A DNA stretch of 54,681 nt from Desulfovibrio sp. TomC. Its GTDB lineage: Bacteria; Desulfobacterota; Desulfovibrionia; Desulfovibrionales; Desulfovibrionaceae. A model generated the notes under the pieces. It was not told the origin of the DNA. It saw only the letters and a list, made by a program, of their open reading frames with translations, and made no database searches. Location: positions 1 to 54,681 of the forward strand of contig NZ_JSEH01000030.1 of NCBI RefSeq assembly GCF_000801335.2, in the 5' to 3' direction. Shown here piece by piece: positions 40,239 through 48,312 of this stretch (its first letter is position 1; each line of letters starts with the position of its first letter). The position numbers were made by a program, and so were the translations under genes.

Positions 40239-43016
40239 ATGACTGATCCGACGCAACAGGCCGCCCTTGAGGCGGCCCGGCATCCGACCGTCTCCCCGGA
40301 GGTCGAGGTCCAAAGCCTCGCTCCGGAGGAGGAATTCCTCAAGCACCTCGAACATTTTTCCCAGAAAGCCAACGTCTTCGCCACGCTGGCGGCCAAGAAC
40401 AAGATCGCGCCCTACGAGGCGTTTACCCATCTCCACGCCCTTTGGGCCGAGGTCGAGCGCACCGGAGCCCGTCTGACGGAGCCGGTCCCCATGGGAAAGC
40501 CGGCTGTGGCCGGCCTGACCTCGGCCCAGGCCCGGGAACGCCTGCGCCAGTATGGGCTCAATCAGGCCGGAACGTCCAAACGCATCACCCTGTCCAGCCG
40601 CATTGTCGATGCCGTAAAAAATCCCCTGGTGCTCCTGCTCTTTGTCCTGGGCGGCATCTCCTATGCGACCAATGACGTGCGTTCGGCCGTAGTCATCATC
40701 GGCATGGCCGTGCTCGGCGTGACGCTCAAAGTCATCCAGGAGGCCAAGGCCGACACGGCTGCCGAGCAGCTTAAAAAGATGGTCCACACCACGGCCACCG
40801 TCCTGCGTGACGGCGAGCAGCAGGAAATCCCCATGACCGAGGTGGTCCCTGGCGACATGGTCCTGTTGTCGGCCGGCGACATGGTCCCGGCCGATGTCCA
40901 GCTGGTGCGGGCCAAGGACCTCCACGTCAACCAGGCCATGCTGACCGGCGAGGCTCTGCCGGTGGAAAAAGTCGCCCGCGCCCCTGGCCAACCCCCGATC
41001 GAGGGGGAGACCGGCCTGGGCGATCTGGCCATGTGTTTCATGGGCACCAACGTGGTCTCGGGTTCGGCCACGGCCCTGGTCATGGCCACCGGGACGCGGA
41101 CCTATTTCGGCGGCATCGCGGCCAAGCTCTCGGAAAAGCGGCCTGAGACGGATTTCGACAAGGGCATCAAGAAGTTTACCATGCTCATGCTGCGGTTCAT
41201 GATGGTCATGGTGCCCTTTGTGTTTGTCATAAACGGGGCTACCACCGGCGACTGGATGGGCGCGTTCATGTTCGCCCTGGCCGTGGCCGTGGGGCTGACC
41301 CCGGAAATGTTGCCCATGGTGGTGACGGTGTGCCTGTCCAAGGGCGCGCTGGCCATGGCCAAGCACAAGGTTATCGTCAAACGCTTGGACGCCATCCAGA
41401 ACTTCGGGGCCATCGACATCCTTTGCACCGACAAGACCGGCACCCTCACCCAGGACAAGATCATCCTGGAAAAATACCTCGACGTCACCGGCGAAGAGGA
41501 CAATTCGGTGCTGGAATACGCCTACGTCAACAGCAAGCTGCAAACCGGCCTGCGAAATGCCCTGGACATGGCGGTCATCTCTTCCGGCGACCAGGTCGGA
41601 GCCCACATCGACCCTTCCCGCTACGAGCTGCTGGATGAAATCCCCTTTGACTTCATGCGCCGCCGCCTGAGCGTCATCGTCCGGGACACCCAAACCGGCA
41701 GGGCGATCCTCATCTGCAAGGGCGCAGCCGAAGAAGTCTTCGCCCAATGCCGCGACTGCCTGCACGACGGGGTCATATCCCCGCTCGACGACGTGCATCG
41801 GGAAACCATGCAGGAGCTGGTCCACGAACTCAATGACGACGGCTTCCGGGTGGTGGCCCTGGCCTTTGCGGAGGTTGACGGCTCGCGCCATGACTTTGCC
41901 GTGGCCGACGAGTGCAACCTGACGCTCATGGGCTACCTCGCCTTCCTCGATCCGCCCAAGGACACGGCGGCCGACGCCCTGGCCGCCATGCTGGCCCTGG
42001 GTATCCAGCCCAAGATCCTTACCGGCGACAACGCCGTCATTACCGCCAAAATCTGCCGTGAAGTCCGCTTCGACGCCGGCGACCATCTCATCACCGGCGA
42101 GGCCGTGGCCGCCATGACCGAGGCCGAACTGGCCGAGGCCGTGGAAATCTGCCATGTGTTTGCCAAGCTCGACCCCATGCAGAAGGAGGCCATCGTCAAG
42201 GCGCTGCGGGCGCGCGGCCATGTGGTGGGATTTATGGGCGACGGCATCAACGACGCCCCGGCCCTGCGGGCGGCCGACATCGGCATTTCCGTGGATTCGG
42301 CGGTGGACGTGGCCAAGGAATCGGCCGACATCATCCTGCTGGAAAAGAGTCTGGCCGTCCTTGAGCACGGCGTGGCCGAGGGGCGCAAGATCTTTTTCAA
42401 CATCACCAAGTACATCCGCATGGGCGCCAGCTCGAATTTCGGCAACATGTTCAGCGTGCTTGGGGCCAGCGCCTTCCTGCCCTATCTCCCGATGCTGCCC
42501 ATCCAGATCCTGGTGAACAATCTCATGTACGACTTCTCCCAGACGGCCATCCCCACCGACAACGTGGACGCCGAAATAGCCAAGCAGCCCAAGCGCTGGC
42601 GCATCGACGACATTCGGCGCTACATCCTGTATCTTGGCCCGGTCAGTTCGCTGTTTGACTACGTCACCTTCTTTATCCTGCTCCATGTCTTCGGGGCCTG
42701 GGACAATGCCGCTTTGTTTCAGACCGGCTGGTTCATTGAGTCCTTGCTGTCCCAGACCCTTATTGTCCACGTCATTCGCACGGACAAGATACCCTTCCTG
42801 CAAAGCCGCTCCAGTTTCATGCTCGGCTTTACCACCGTGGCCATCTGCGCTGTGGGCGTGTGGTTGCCGTTTTCCCCCCTGGCCGACTATTTCGGCCTGG
42901 TGGTCCCGCCCGCGAGCTATTGGGGCCTCATTGCCCTGGTCATTTTCTGCTACATGTGTCTGGCCCAGATCGTTAAAACCTGGGTGGTCAGGCGTATCGC
43001 CTCCTGCTCCAGCTAG
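40239..43016 (+). CDS. mgtA: MgtA/MgtB-type P-type ATPase (Mg2+ import)
   Basis: A 925-residue P3B-type ATPase in the inner membrane that uses ATP to import Mg2+. The phosphorylation site DKTGTLT is at 398-404, the actuator loop TGEALP at 236-241, and the hinge MGDGINDAPALR is about residue 670. The M4 motif AVGLTPEMLPM is typical of MgtA/B. About ten membrane helices are expected. ATG 40239 has GGAG before it. It lies 54 bases after the HprK-like gene on the same strand, so it is likely the last gene of this operon; a terminator follows. Mg2+ and phosphate pools are linked through ATP, which may explain the grouping. Confidence 0.93.
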   Translation: MTDPTQQAALEAARHPTVSPEVEVQSLAPEEEFLKHLEHFSQKANVFATLAAKNKIAPYEAFTHLHALWAEVERTGARLTEPVPMGKPAVAGLTSAQARERLRQYGLNQAGTSKRITLSSRIVDAVKNPLVLLLFVLGGISYATNDVRSAVVIIGMAVLGVTLKVIQEAKADTAAEQLKKMVHTTATVLRDGEQQEIPMTEVVPGDMVLLSAGDMVPADVQLVRAKDLHVNQAMLTGEALPVEKVARAPGQPPIEGETGLGDLAMCFMGTNVVSGSATALVMATGTRTYFGGIAAKLSEKRPETDFDKGIKKFTMLMLRFMMVMVPFVFVINGATTGDWMGAFMFALAVAVGLTPEMLPMVVTVCLSKGALAMAKHKVIVKRLDAIQNFGAIDILCTDKTGTLTQDKIILEKYLDVTGEEDNSVLEYAYVNSKLQTGLRNALDMAVISSGDQVGAHIDPSRYELLDEIPFDFMRRRLSVIVRDTQTGRAILICKGAAEEVFAQCRDCLHDGVISPLDDVHRETMQELVHELNDDGFRVVALAFAEVDGSRHDFAVADECNLTLMGYLAFLDPPKDTAADALAAMLALGIQPKILTGDNAVITAKICREVRFDAGDHLITGEAVAAMTEAELAEAVEICHVFAKLDPMQKEAIVKALRARGHVVGFMGDGINDAPALRAADIGISVDSAVDVAKESADIILLEKSLAVLEHGVAEGRKIFFNITKYIRMGASSNFGNMFSVLGASAFLPYLPMLPIQILVNNLMYDFSQTAIPTDNVDAEIAKQPKRWRIDDIRRYILYLGPVSSLFDYVTFFILLHVFGAWDNAALFQTGWFIESLLSQTLIVHVIRTDKIPFLQSRSSFMLGFTTVAICAVGVWLPFSPLADYFGLVVPPASYWGLIALVIFCYMCLAQIVKTWVVRRIASCSS

Positions 43017-43053
43017 CGTGGTCCAAGGGACCTCCTGGCCATTCGGTCACAAC

Positions 43054-43095
43054 ACGCCGGGATCGTCCGTACCAAGGACGCTTCCCGGCGTTTTT
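43054..43095 (+). terminator. Terminator after mgtA
   Basis: A 9-bp perfect outer stem (ACGCCGGGA 43054-43062, TCCCGGCGT 43083-43091) with inner GTCC/GGAC pairing is followed by TTTT (43092-43095) and CGG. It lies 37 bases after the mgtA stop. The following stretch to 43275 shows no gene; it contains a 12-bp palindrome GCAGTGCACTGC at 43225-43236. Confidence 0.8.
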
Positions 43096-43275
43096 CGGTT
43101 GCCGCAACGGTCGTGACCGATGCGCCGGATGACCCACCGCACGACTAGCCACCACGACACCTGCAGACGCGCGCCGCATACCGGTCAGACCATTCGGCCA
43201 AACAAAAACGCGGTCCGACCAAGCGCAGTGCACTGCCAGGCCAGCCTCCGGAGAGTGGCCAACCCTCGGCGATTA

Positions 43276-43311
43276 AAATAAAAAAGCCCGGCTGCTTGCG
43301 CAACCGGGCTT
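43276..43311 (-). terminator. Terminator of the qrc operon
   Basis: An 8-bp stem (AAGCCCGG 43284-43291, CCGGGCTT 43304-43311) is followed on the minus strand by a T-rich tract (TTTTTTATTTT, complement of about 43274-43285). It lies 23 bases after the qrcD stop. Confidence 0.85.
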
Positions 43312-43333
43312 GGTCGTTTCGGGGGAAACGGTC

Positions 43334-44578
43334 CTACTTCTTGTTGAGGCCGACTTCCTGGGGGAAGATCGGCAGGTAGCGGTAGGACAGGCTCATGATG
43401 ATGAAACCGTAGGCGATGACCATGAGCGAAGTGGCCCACTCCGCCCAGTTGGGACTGTAGATCTCCCACTTGGTAAACGGCAGCACCGGTTGGGCCAGAG
43501 CCTGGACGGTGAAGACGTAGCGGTTGATCACCACGCCGGCGCAGGCCAGAATGGCTCCCGAGTACATGAAAAACGGCTTCTTGCGCAGGGGAGTCAGCAG
43601 GAAGATCACCGGCACGAGCAGGCAGATGACCAGTTCGGTGAAGAACAGCCAGCGGCCGTAGACCAGACCGTAGAACATCTGGTCAAAGGTCAGGCCGGCC
43701 CGGGGCAGGATGTCGTTAATCCAGGCCCAGGTGTCGAGGTACTTAAAGACCATGTAGATCAGCAGCATGGTGCCGCCGATTTTGCACATGAGCGACTTGA
43801 TGCGGTAGGTGGTGAGCTTGCGGCCGGTCACTTTTTCCATGAAGCCGCAAATCAGCACCGTCATGCACGGGCCGGTAGAGATGGCCGACAGGACGAACAG
43901 GAAGAACGTCCAGGGCCAGATGAAGAACCCGTCGCGGAAGGCGTACGGGCGGGCGAACATGACGCCGTACATGCCGCCGAGCGATCCCTGGTGGAAAGTC
44001 GACAGGAAGGCGCCGATACCGGCAAACAGCGGCATGACCACATGCATCTGGTGGGCCAGATTGTGCAGGAACGGGATCTTGTTGATCTGCTTCTGCTCAA
44101 GGATCAGCGGCACGTACTCAATGATGAGCACCATCAAGTAGCAGGTGATGCAGAAGATAACTTCTGTCAGCATCGAGTGGACGTTGGGGTGCCAGTACCC
44201 GAACCACGACCGGATGGGCTGACCGACGTCCAGGGACAGGATGAGCATGGCCCCGGAGTAGCAGATAAAGCCCTTGATGACGGTCAGGTTGATGATGTTT
44301 TTCAGTTCGTCAATGCGGATGATGTAGCGCAAAAGCCCGGTAAAAAAGGCTCCGGCGCCCAGCGCAATGACGGCGAGGTCAAAGGTGATCCACAGGCCGA
44401 ACCCGAAGTAGTTGTCCAGACCCGTGACGCCAAGGCCGTAGGTGAAGCACACGAGCATGGCGAAGAAGCCGTAGAGAGCGACGACGCCCAGCACGGCCAA
44501 CCACTTCATGAATTTCCCAAGGGAGCAACGCTCGACTCCTTCGGGATACCAGTTTTTTTCTATTTCACTAAAGCTCAT
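43334..44578 (-). CDS. qrcD: Qrc complex integral membrane subunit QrcD (NrfD-like)
   Basis: A 414-residue NrfD/PsrC-family membrane protein with about ten transmembrane helices. In Qrc it carries the menaquinone site and anchors the periplasmic subunits. It contains conserved Trp/Tyr/Phe-rich helices and HMVV-type polar residues (HQMHVVMPLFAG); no heme-binding motif is expected. ATG 44578 follows the QrcC stop by 14 bases. Last gene of qrcABCD; the terminator at 43276-43311 ends the operon. Qrc moves electrons from periplasmic hydrogenases and formate dehydrogenases, via cytochrome c3, to menaquinone for sulfate reduction. Confidence 0.93.
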   Translation of the reverse strand: MSFSEIEKNWYPEGVERCSLGKFMKWLAVLGVVALYGFFAMLVCFTYGLGVTGLDNYFGFGLWITFDLAVIALGAGAFFTGLLRYIIRIDELKNIINLTVIKGFICYSGAMLILSLDVGQPIRSWFGYWHPNVHSMLTEVIFCITCYLMVLIIEYVPLILEQKQINKIPFLHNLAHQMHVVMPLFAGIGAFLSTFHQGSLGGMYGVMFARPYAFRDGFFIWPWTFFLFVLSAISTGPCMTVLICGFMEKVTGRKLTTYRIKSLMCKIGGTMLLIYMVFKYLDTWAWINDILPRAGLTFDQMFYGLVYGRWLFFTELVICLLVPVIFLLTPLRKKPFFMYSGAILACAGVVINRYVFTVQALAQPVLPFTKWEIYSPNWAEWATSLMVIAYGFIIMSLSYRYLPIFPQEVGLNKK

Positions 44579-44592
44579 TGCATCCCCCCCGA

Positions 44593-45351
44593 TTACTCGC
44601 TTTTAAGGTAGTTGTCGCCGAGCTTGCGCACCCATTCCCGCCGGCTGATGTAATAGACCTGGGTGTCGGTGCCCAGGCGTTCGAGCAGGCGGTAGGCGTA
44701 GGGGCTTTTGATCAGCTCATGCACCTTATGCTTGGGGTTTTTCAGGTCCCCGAAAGCGAGGGCCCCGGAAGGGCAATTCTGCACGCACGAGGTGACGTAG
44801 GCCCCATCAGCGAGATCCTCGGGATCCTTGCCGGCGGCGCGGGCAGCGTCCTTGGCCAGGGTCCAACGGTGGTGGCAAAACGAGCACTTTTCGACGACGC
44901 CGCGCGGCCGTACCGAAGTCAACGGCGACAGGGTCTTTTCCATGCCTTCGGGCCATACCGGGTCAAACCAGCCGAAGTACCGGACGTGGTAGGGGCAGGC
45001 GGCCACACAGTACCGGCATCCGATGCAACGGGGGTAGACCTGGCTGACGATCCCGCCGTTCTCGTTTTTTTCCGTGGCAATGACCGGGCACACGGACACG
45101 CAGGGCGGGTTGCCGCACTGCTGGCAGGGCCGGGGCAGATAGGCAATGTCGTGGTCCGGGTAGGACTTGCCGTTGGTCAGCTCGTAGACGGTCATCCACG
45201 AGGTGGAACGGAGTTTGTTGGAGGCGTCGCGTTGCGGTTCGACGTTATTTTCCGTCTGGCAGGAGGCCATGCAGGCCCCGCAGCCGGTGCATTTGTCAAT
45301 GTCGATCACCATGCCCCAGGTGATCGGGAATTCCTTTTTCTGTCCGGACAT
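44593..45351 (-). CDS. qrcC: Qrc complex iron-sulfur subunit QrcC
   Basis: A 252-residue ferredoxin-like subunit that wires QrcA/QrcB to the membrane subunit. Four cysteine groups are visible: CTGCGACMASCQ, CQQCGNPPCVSVCP, CIGCRYCVAACP and the split CSFC ... CVQNCP. Most should bind 4Fe-4S clusters; isolated Qrc is reported to hold a 3Fe-4S cluster too. No signal peptide is present, so export would ride with the Tat-signal-bearing QrcB. ATG 45351 follows the qrcB stop by 22 bases. Confidence 0.93.
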   Translation of the reverse strand: MSGQKKEFPITWGMVIDIDKCTGCGACMASCQTENNVEPQRDASNKLRSTSWMTVYELTNGKSYPDHDIAYLPRPCQQCGNPPCVSVCPVIATEKNENGGIVSQVYPRCIGCRYCVAACPYHVRYFGWFDPVWPEGMEKTLSPLTSVRPRGVVEKCSFCHHRWTLAKDAARAAGKDPEDLADGAYVTSCVQNCPSGALAFGDLKNPKHKVHELIKSPYAYRLLERLGTDTQVYYISRREWVRKLGDNYLKSE

Positions 45352-45373
45352 GACGGCTTCCCTTTACCTTGCG

Positions 45374-47524
45374 TTAGGCGATTTTGACTTCCGAAGCGAT
45401 CCACATGGACATGCCGGAGCCCGGCTCCTCGGCCACGGCCATGAGGGAGAGGTAGTTGGCTCCCTTGCCCTGGCTGAAGTAGTCGAAGGCTGTATGGCCA
45501 AAGCCCAGCGGGGCCGAGACCATGCCGGTCATGACGCTTTCGAAGATGTGGACCTTGGCCTGGCAGTCGACGCCGGCAGCGGAGAGCTTGACCATCTGCC
45601 CTTTTTTGAGGCCGAGGGTTTTGGCGGTTTCGCTGTTGAGGCGCACCAGGGTGTTCTCGCCGAGCAGCTCGGTATCAGGCACGGTGGTCAGATCCTGACA
45701 GGGAATGCCCGTGGCCGGGGTGCCGGTGCGCAGCTGGGCGTAGGGAGCCAGCGTGGCGCCGGCCGCAGGCTTGCCGGCCTTGGCGGCCTTGGCCACCACT
45801 TCAGCGGCAAAGCCCATGCCGGTCTGGGCCACCTGTCCGACCATGGTCCAGGCATAGCCTGCTTCCAGGGCCTTCCAGAGATCGCCGCCGACCAGGGCGG
45901 GGGCGGGCTTTCCGGCCGCCACCTGCCAGGGCATGACGTCCTTGGCCACAAATCCGCCGCTGGCCTTGGACAGGCTGGCGACTTTTTCCTTGAGCACCTG
46001 CTGGAAATTATCGAACTTGAGATCGATACTCAGCTTGCGGGCCAGGGCCAACAGGACATCGGCCGAGGTTTTGGTGTCGTAGATGGGCTTCTGGATGGGC
46101 CGCACCAGACTGTAAACGCAAAAGCCGGAACCGTAAGGCGTGGCCACGTCGTCGTAGCGCTCAAGAGGCAACGAGTTGGGCAGAACCAGATCACACAGGG
46201 CCGCAGTCTCGTCCATGAAGGAGGAGAAGCTGACCTTAAACGGGATCTTTTCCAGAGCCTTGGCCATAGTCGCCGCTTCGGGCAGGCCGTAGGCCGGGTT
46301 GGCATCGTACACAAGCAGGGCCTTGGGAGCCGGAGTCTTGTCGGACGCAACGCCCTTGAGGAAGGCCGGCAGATCGCCGTCGAGCATGGCCGCCCGGGAC
46401 AACGCGCCCGGGACCACCGAAGCCAGTTCCGGCAACATGTACACGCCGCCGGGTTTGTTGATGCGGCCAAGGAGCATATTAAGCGACATGCCGGCGATAA
46501 CCGGCGCAGCGCCCATGCCCTGGCCAAACGGGGAACCGGTGACCACCAGGGCGGCCTTGGAAGCCATCAGGGACTTGGCAATGCCGGCCAGGACGTCGCC
46601 GCCGATGCCGGTGGCGCGCTTGACGTCTTCGGGACCGAAGCCGCCGTTGACCACGGCCTTGAAGGTGTCAAAGCCGGGGGCGTTGCTGGTCGCGCCAGCC
46701 TTGAGCAGGTGCCAGGCAATGCCCATGGCCACCACGCCAAGTTCGGCGGCGGCAGCGGGAATCCACTGGTCGCACACGGCCGCAGTATTGTTGCGGGTCG
46801 GTCCGACGTAGATGTAATTGGAAGCGGGTTTGGCCCCGGCGGGACGGGTCGCGCCAAAGGCCTTGCGGTTTCTGGTGGACGTGCCCCAGGTTTCGAAGAT
46901 GTCGGCGCCAAGCACGAGCACGGTATCGGCATTTTCGAAGTCGTAGCCGGCCTGGCCCTGCGCGCCCATGAGTTTGAGCGCCTTGGCGGCCGAGGTGGCT
47001 TCGCCGGGCATCATGAAGGCGCCGGCGCTGCCGAGCTTGCCGACGAGGGCGGTGAGCACCTCGTTGACAGTGCCGGTGGCGTCGCCGGAGATGCTGGCCA
47101 CCGAGCCTTTGGCCGCACCAAGCTTTTCAGACATCTCGATAAGCGCCTGCTCCCAGGTGATGGGGGCAAAGGTTTTGCCGTTGCGCTTCATCGGCGATTT
47201 GATGCGGGCCGGACTGTAGAGCATGTACACTTCGGACCGGGCCAGGGCGGACACGCCGCCACGGGACAACGGATGGTCCGGATTGCCGGCTGCACTGACA
47301 GGATTGCCAGCCACGCGCATGATTTTAAGGCCTTCACTGGCCGGACACAACTTGCTGGTCGTGGCCACGTAATCGATCTGGCCCTTGGGAACCTTGGGAA
47401 TCCAAGACCAGTTCTGTGTCCAGATGGCAGCGTCATCAATTAATTTCCACGGAATGGGGGTGAACATGGTGCCCACGGCGCCACCCGCCACGAGGCCGAG
47501 GAAAGCTCTGCGATCAAGTCCCAT
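45374..47524 (-). CDS. qrcB: Qrc complex molybdopterin-oxidoreductase-like subunit QrcB
   Basis: A 716-residue protein of the molybdopterin oxidoreductase superfamily with a twin-arginine signal, MGLDRRAFLGLVAGGAVGT, so it is exported folded. Qrc QrcB subunits are reported to lack molybdenum cofactor and to serve a structural/electron-wiring role like the ActB part of alternative complex III. No N-terminal Cys cluster motif of formate dehydrogenase type is visible, consistent with that. ATG 47524 follows GGGGGAGAA and lies 10 bases after the qrcA stop. It should sit in the periplasm with QrcA and QrcC. Confidence 0.93.
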   Translation of the reverse strand: MGLDRRAFLGLVAGGAVGTMFTPIPWKLIDDAAIWTQNWSWIPKVPKGQIDYVATTSKLCPASEGLKIMRVAGNPVSAAGNPDHPLSRGGVSALARSEVYMLYSPARIKSPMKRNGKTFAPITWEQALIEMSEKLGAAKGSVASISGDATGTVNEVLTALVGKLGSAGAFMMPGEATSAAKALKLMGAQGQAGYDFENADTVLVLGADIFETWGTSTRNRKAFGATRPAGAKPASNYIYVGPTRNNTAAVCDQWIPAAAAELGVVAMGIAWHLLKAGATSNAPGFDTFKAVVNGGFGPEDVKRATGIGGDVLAGIAKSLMASKAALVVTGSPFGQGMGAAPVIAGMSLNMLLGRINKPGGVYMLPELASVVPGALSRAAMLDGDLPAFLKGVASDKTPAPKALLVYDANPAYGLPEAATMAKALEKIPFKVSFSSFMDETAALCDLVLPNSLPLERYDDVATPYGSGFCVYSLVRPIQKPIYDTKTSADVLLALARKLSIDLKFDNFQQVLKEKVASLSKASGGFVAKDVMPWQVAAGKPAPALVGGDLWKALEAGYAWTMVGQVAQTGMGFAAEVVAKAAKAGKPAAGATLAPYAQLRTGTPATGIPCQDLTTVPDTELLGENTLVRLNSETAKTLGLKKGQMVKLSAAGVDCQAKVHIFESVMTGMVSAPLGFGHTAFDYFSQGKGANYLSLMAVAEEPGSGMSMWIASEVKIA

Positions 47525-47534
47525 TTCTCCCCCC

Positions 47535-48104
47535 TTATTTATGACAGACGTAGCAGGCGTTGCTGGTGCCCATAGAGGCATGGCAGCGTTCGCATTCCCA
47601 CATCTTCATCGTGTCTTTGCTGTAGCCGCTCAGACGATTCTGGTAGTACGCCGGCGGATTCTCCATCTTGGCGACGTCGAGATGGCACTTGGTGCACTCG
47701 AAGCCACGGTGGGCGGCGTGCGAGAAGAACACGTTGTCGGGCTGGTACTGGTACACGAGCCAGGGGACCTGAACGCCAGTCTTGACGTAATCTTTGACGA
47801 ACTTGTCGATTTCCTTGCCATTGGCCGAGGTATCGCCGGTTTCTTCGCCATGACATTCGGCACAGGACTCGGTCGTGGGCAGGCCGGCAAATCGGCCGTC
47901 CGGACCCAGATGGTGGCATTGCTCACAGTCAATGCCAAGCTGTGCGTGGACAGTGTGACTGAAACGAATGGGTTGTGTTTTTTCACTAAATAGGATCTTC
48001 GGAAAGATGACCCATCCCACCACGAGGGCGCCGACGAAGCCGATCAAGGTGCAAAGCACCATGCCGCCCACGCCGCCGGCCGAAGTCGATCTCTTCTCCT
48101 CCAT
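47535..48104 (-). CDS. qrcA: Qrc complex multiheme cytochrome c QrcA
   Basis: A 189-residue membrane-anchored periplasmic cytochrome with one N-terminal transmembrane helix (about residues 12-34). Five canonical CxxCH motifs are present: CEQCH, CAECH, CTKCH, CERCH and CYVCH. Published Qrc preparations contain six hemes c, so a sixth would need a non-canonical site. It is the electron entry from type I cytochrome c3. ATG 48104 is chosen because AGGGGAAG precedes it; a longer frame upstream lies in the promoter/leader. First gene of qrcABCD, about 155 bases after its promoter. Confidence 0.93.
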   Translation of the reverse strand: MEEKRSTSAGGVGGMVLCTLIGFVGALVVGWVIFPKILFSEKTQPIRFSHTVHAQLGIDCEQCHHLGPDGRFAGLPTTESCAECHGEETGDTSANGKEIDKFVKDYVKTGVQVPWLVYQYQPDNVFFSHAAHRGFECTKCHLDVAKMENPPAYYQNRLSGYSKDTMKMWECERCHASMGTSNACYVCHK

Positions 48105-48267
48105 ACTTCCCCTGCCCATGCCGTTGCTGGTTTTCCACCGCGCGCGATGGCACACGGCGGCCGCTTCTCCCCGTGGAAAAGACGGATAAGGTAATGACGT
48201 GTCTCCACGTCGCAAATCCCTCCGGGGGTTTGTCCCCTCACCCCGGCGCAGATTATCGCACCGCACT

Positions 48268-48296
48268 TTTTATCGAAGCGACAACTGTCGTGTCAA
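48268..48296 (-). promoter_or_regulatory. Promoter of the qrc operon with dyad operator
   Basis: Read on the minus strand: TTGACA (48291-48296), a 17-base spacer, then ATAAAA (48268-48273). The -35 is perfect and the -10 is moderate. The spacer holds the dyad CGACA-GT-TGTCG (48279-48290), a candidate operator. The predicted leader is about 155 bases long. Confidence 0.6.
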
Positions 48297-48312
48297 GGCC
48301 TTATGAAAATTT

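Noticed and set aside
40184-40239. Mg2+-sensing leader/riboswitch before mgtA
   Set aside because: Only 54 bases separate it from the upstream gene, too short for a known mgtA leader, and no such fold is apparent.
39975-42803. A 942-codon leftward frame opposite the HprK-like and mgtA genes
   Set aside because: The opposite strand encodes two proteins with complete catalytic motifs; the shadow is His/Gly/Asp/Val-rich, typical of antisense of GC-rich genes.
45203-47443. A 746-codon rightward frame opposite qrcB
   Set aside because: Same antisense composition effect; qrcB is a clear family member with a Tat signal and flanking operon genes.
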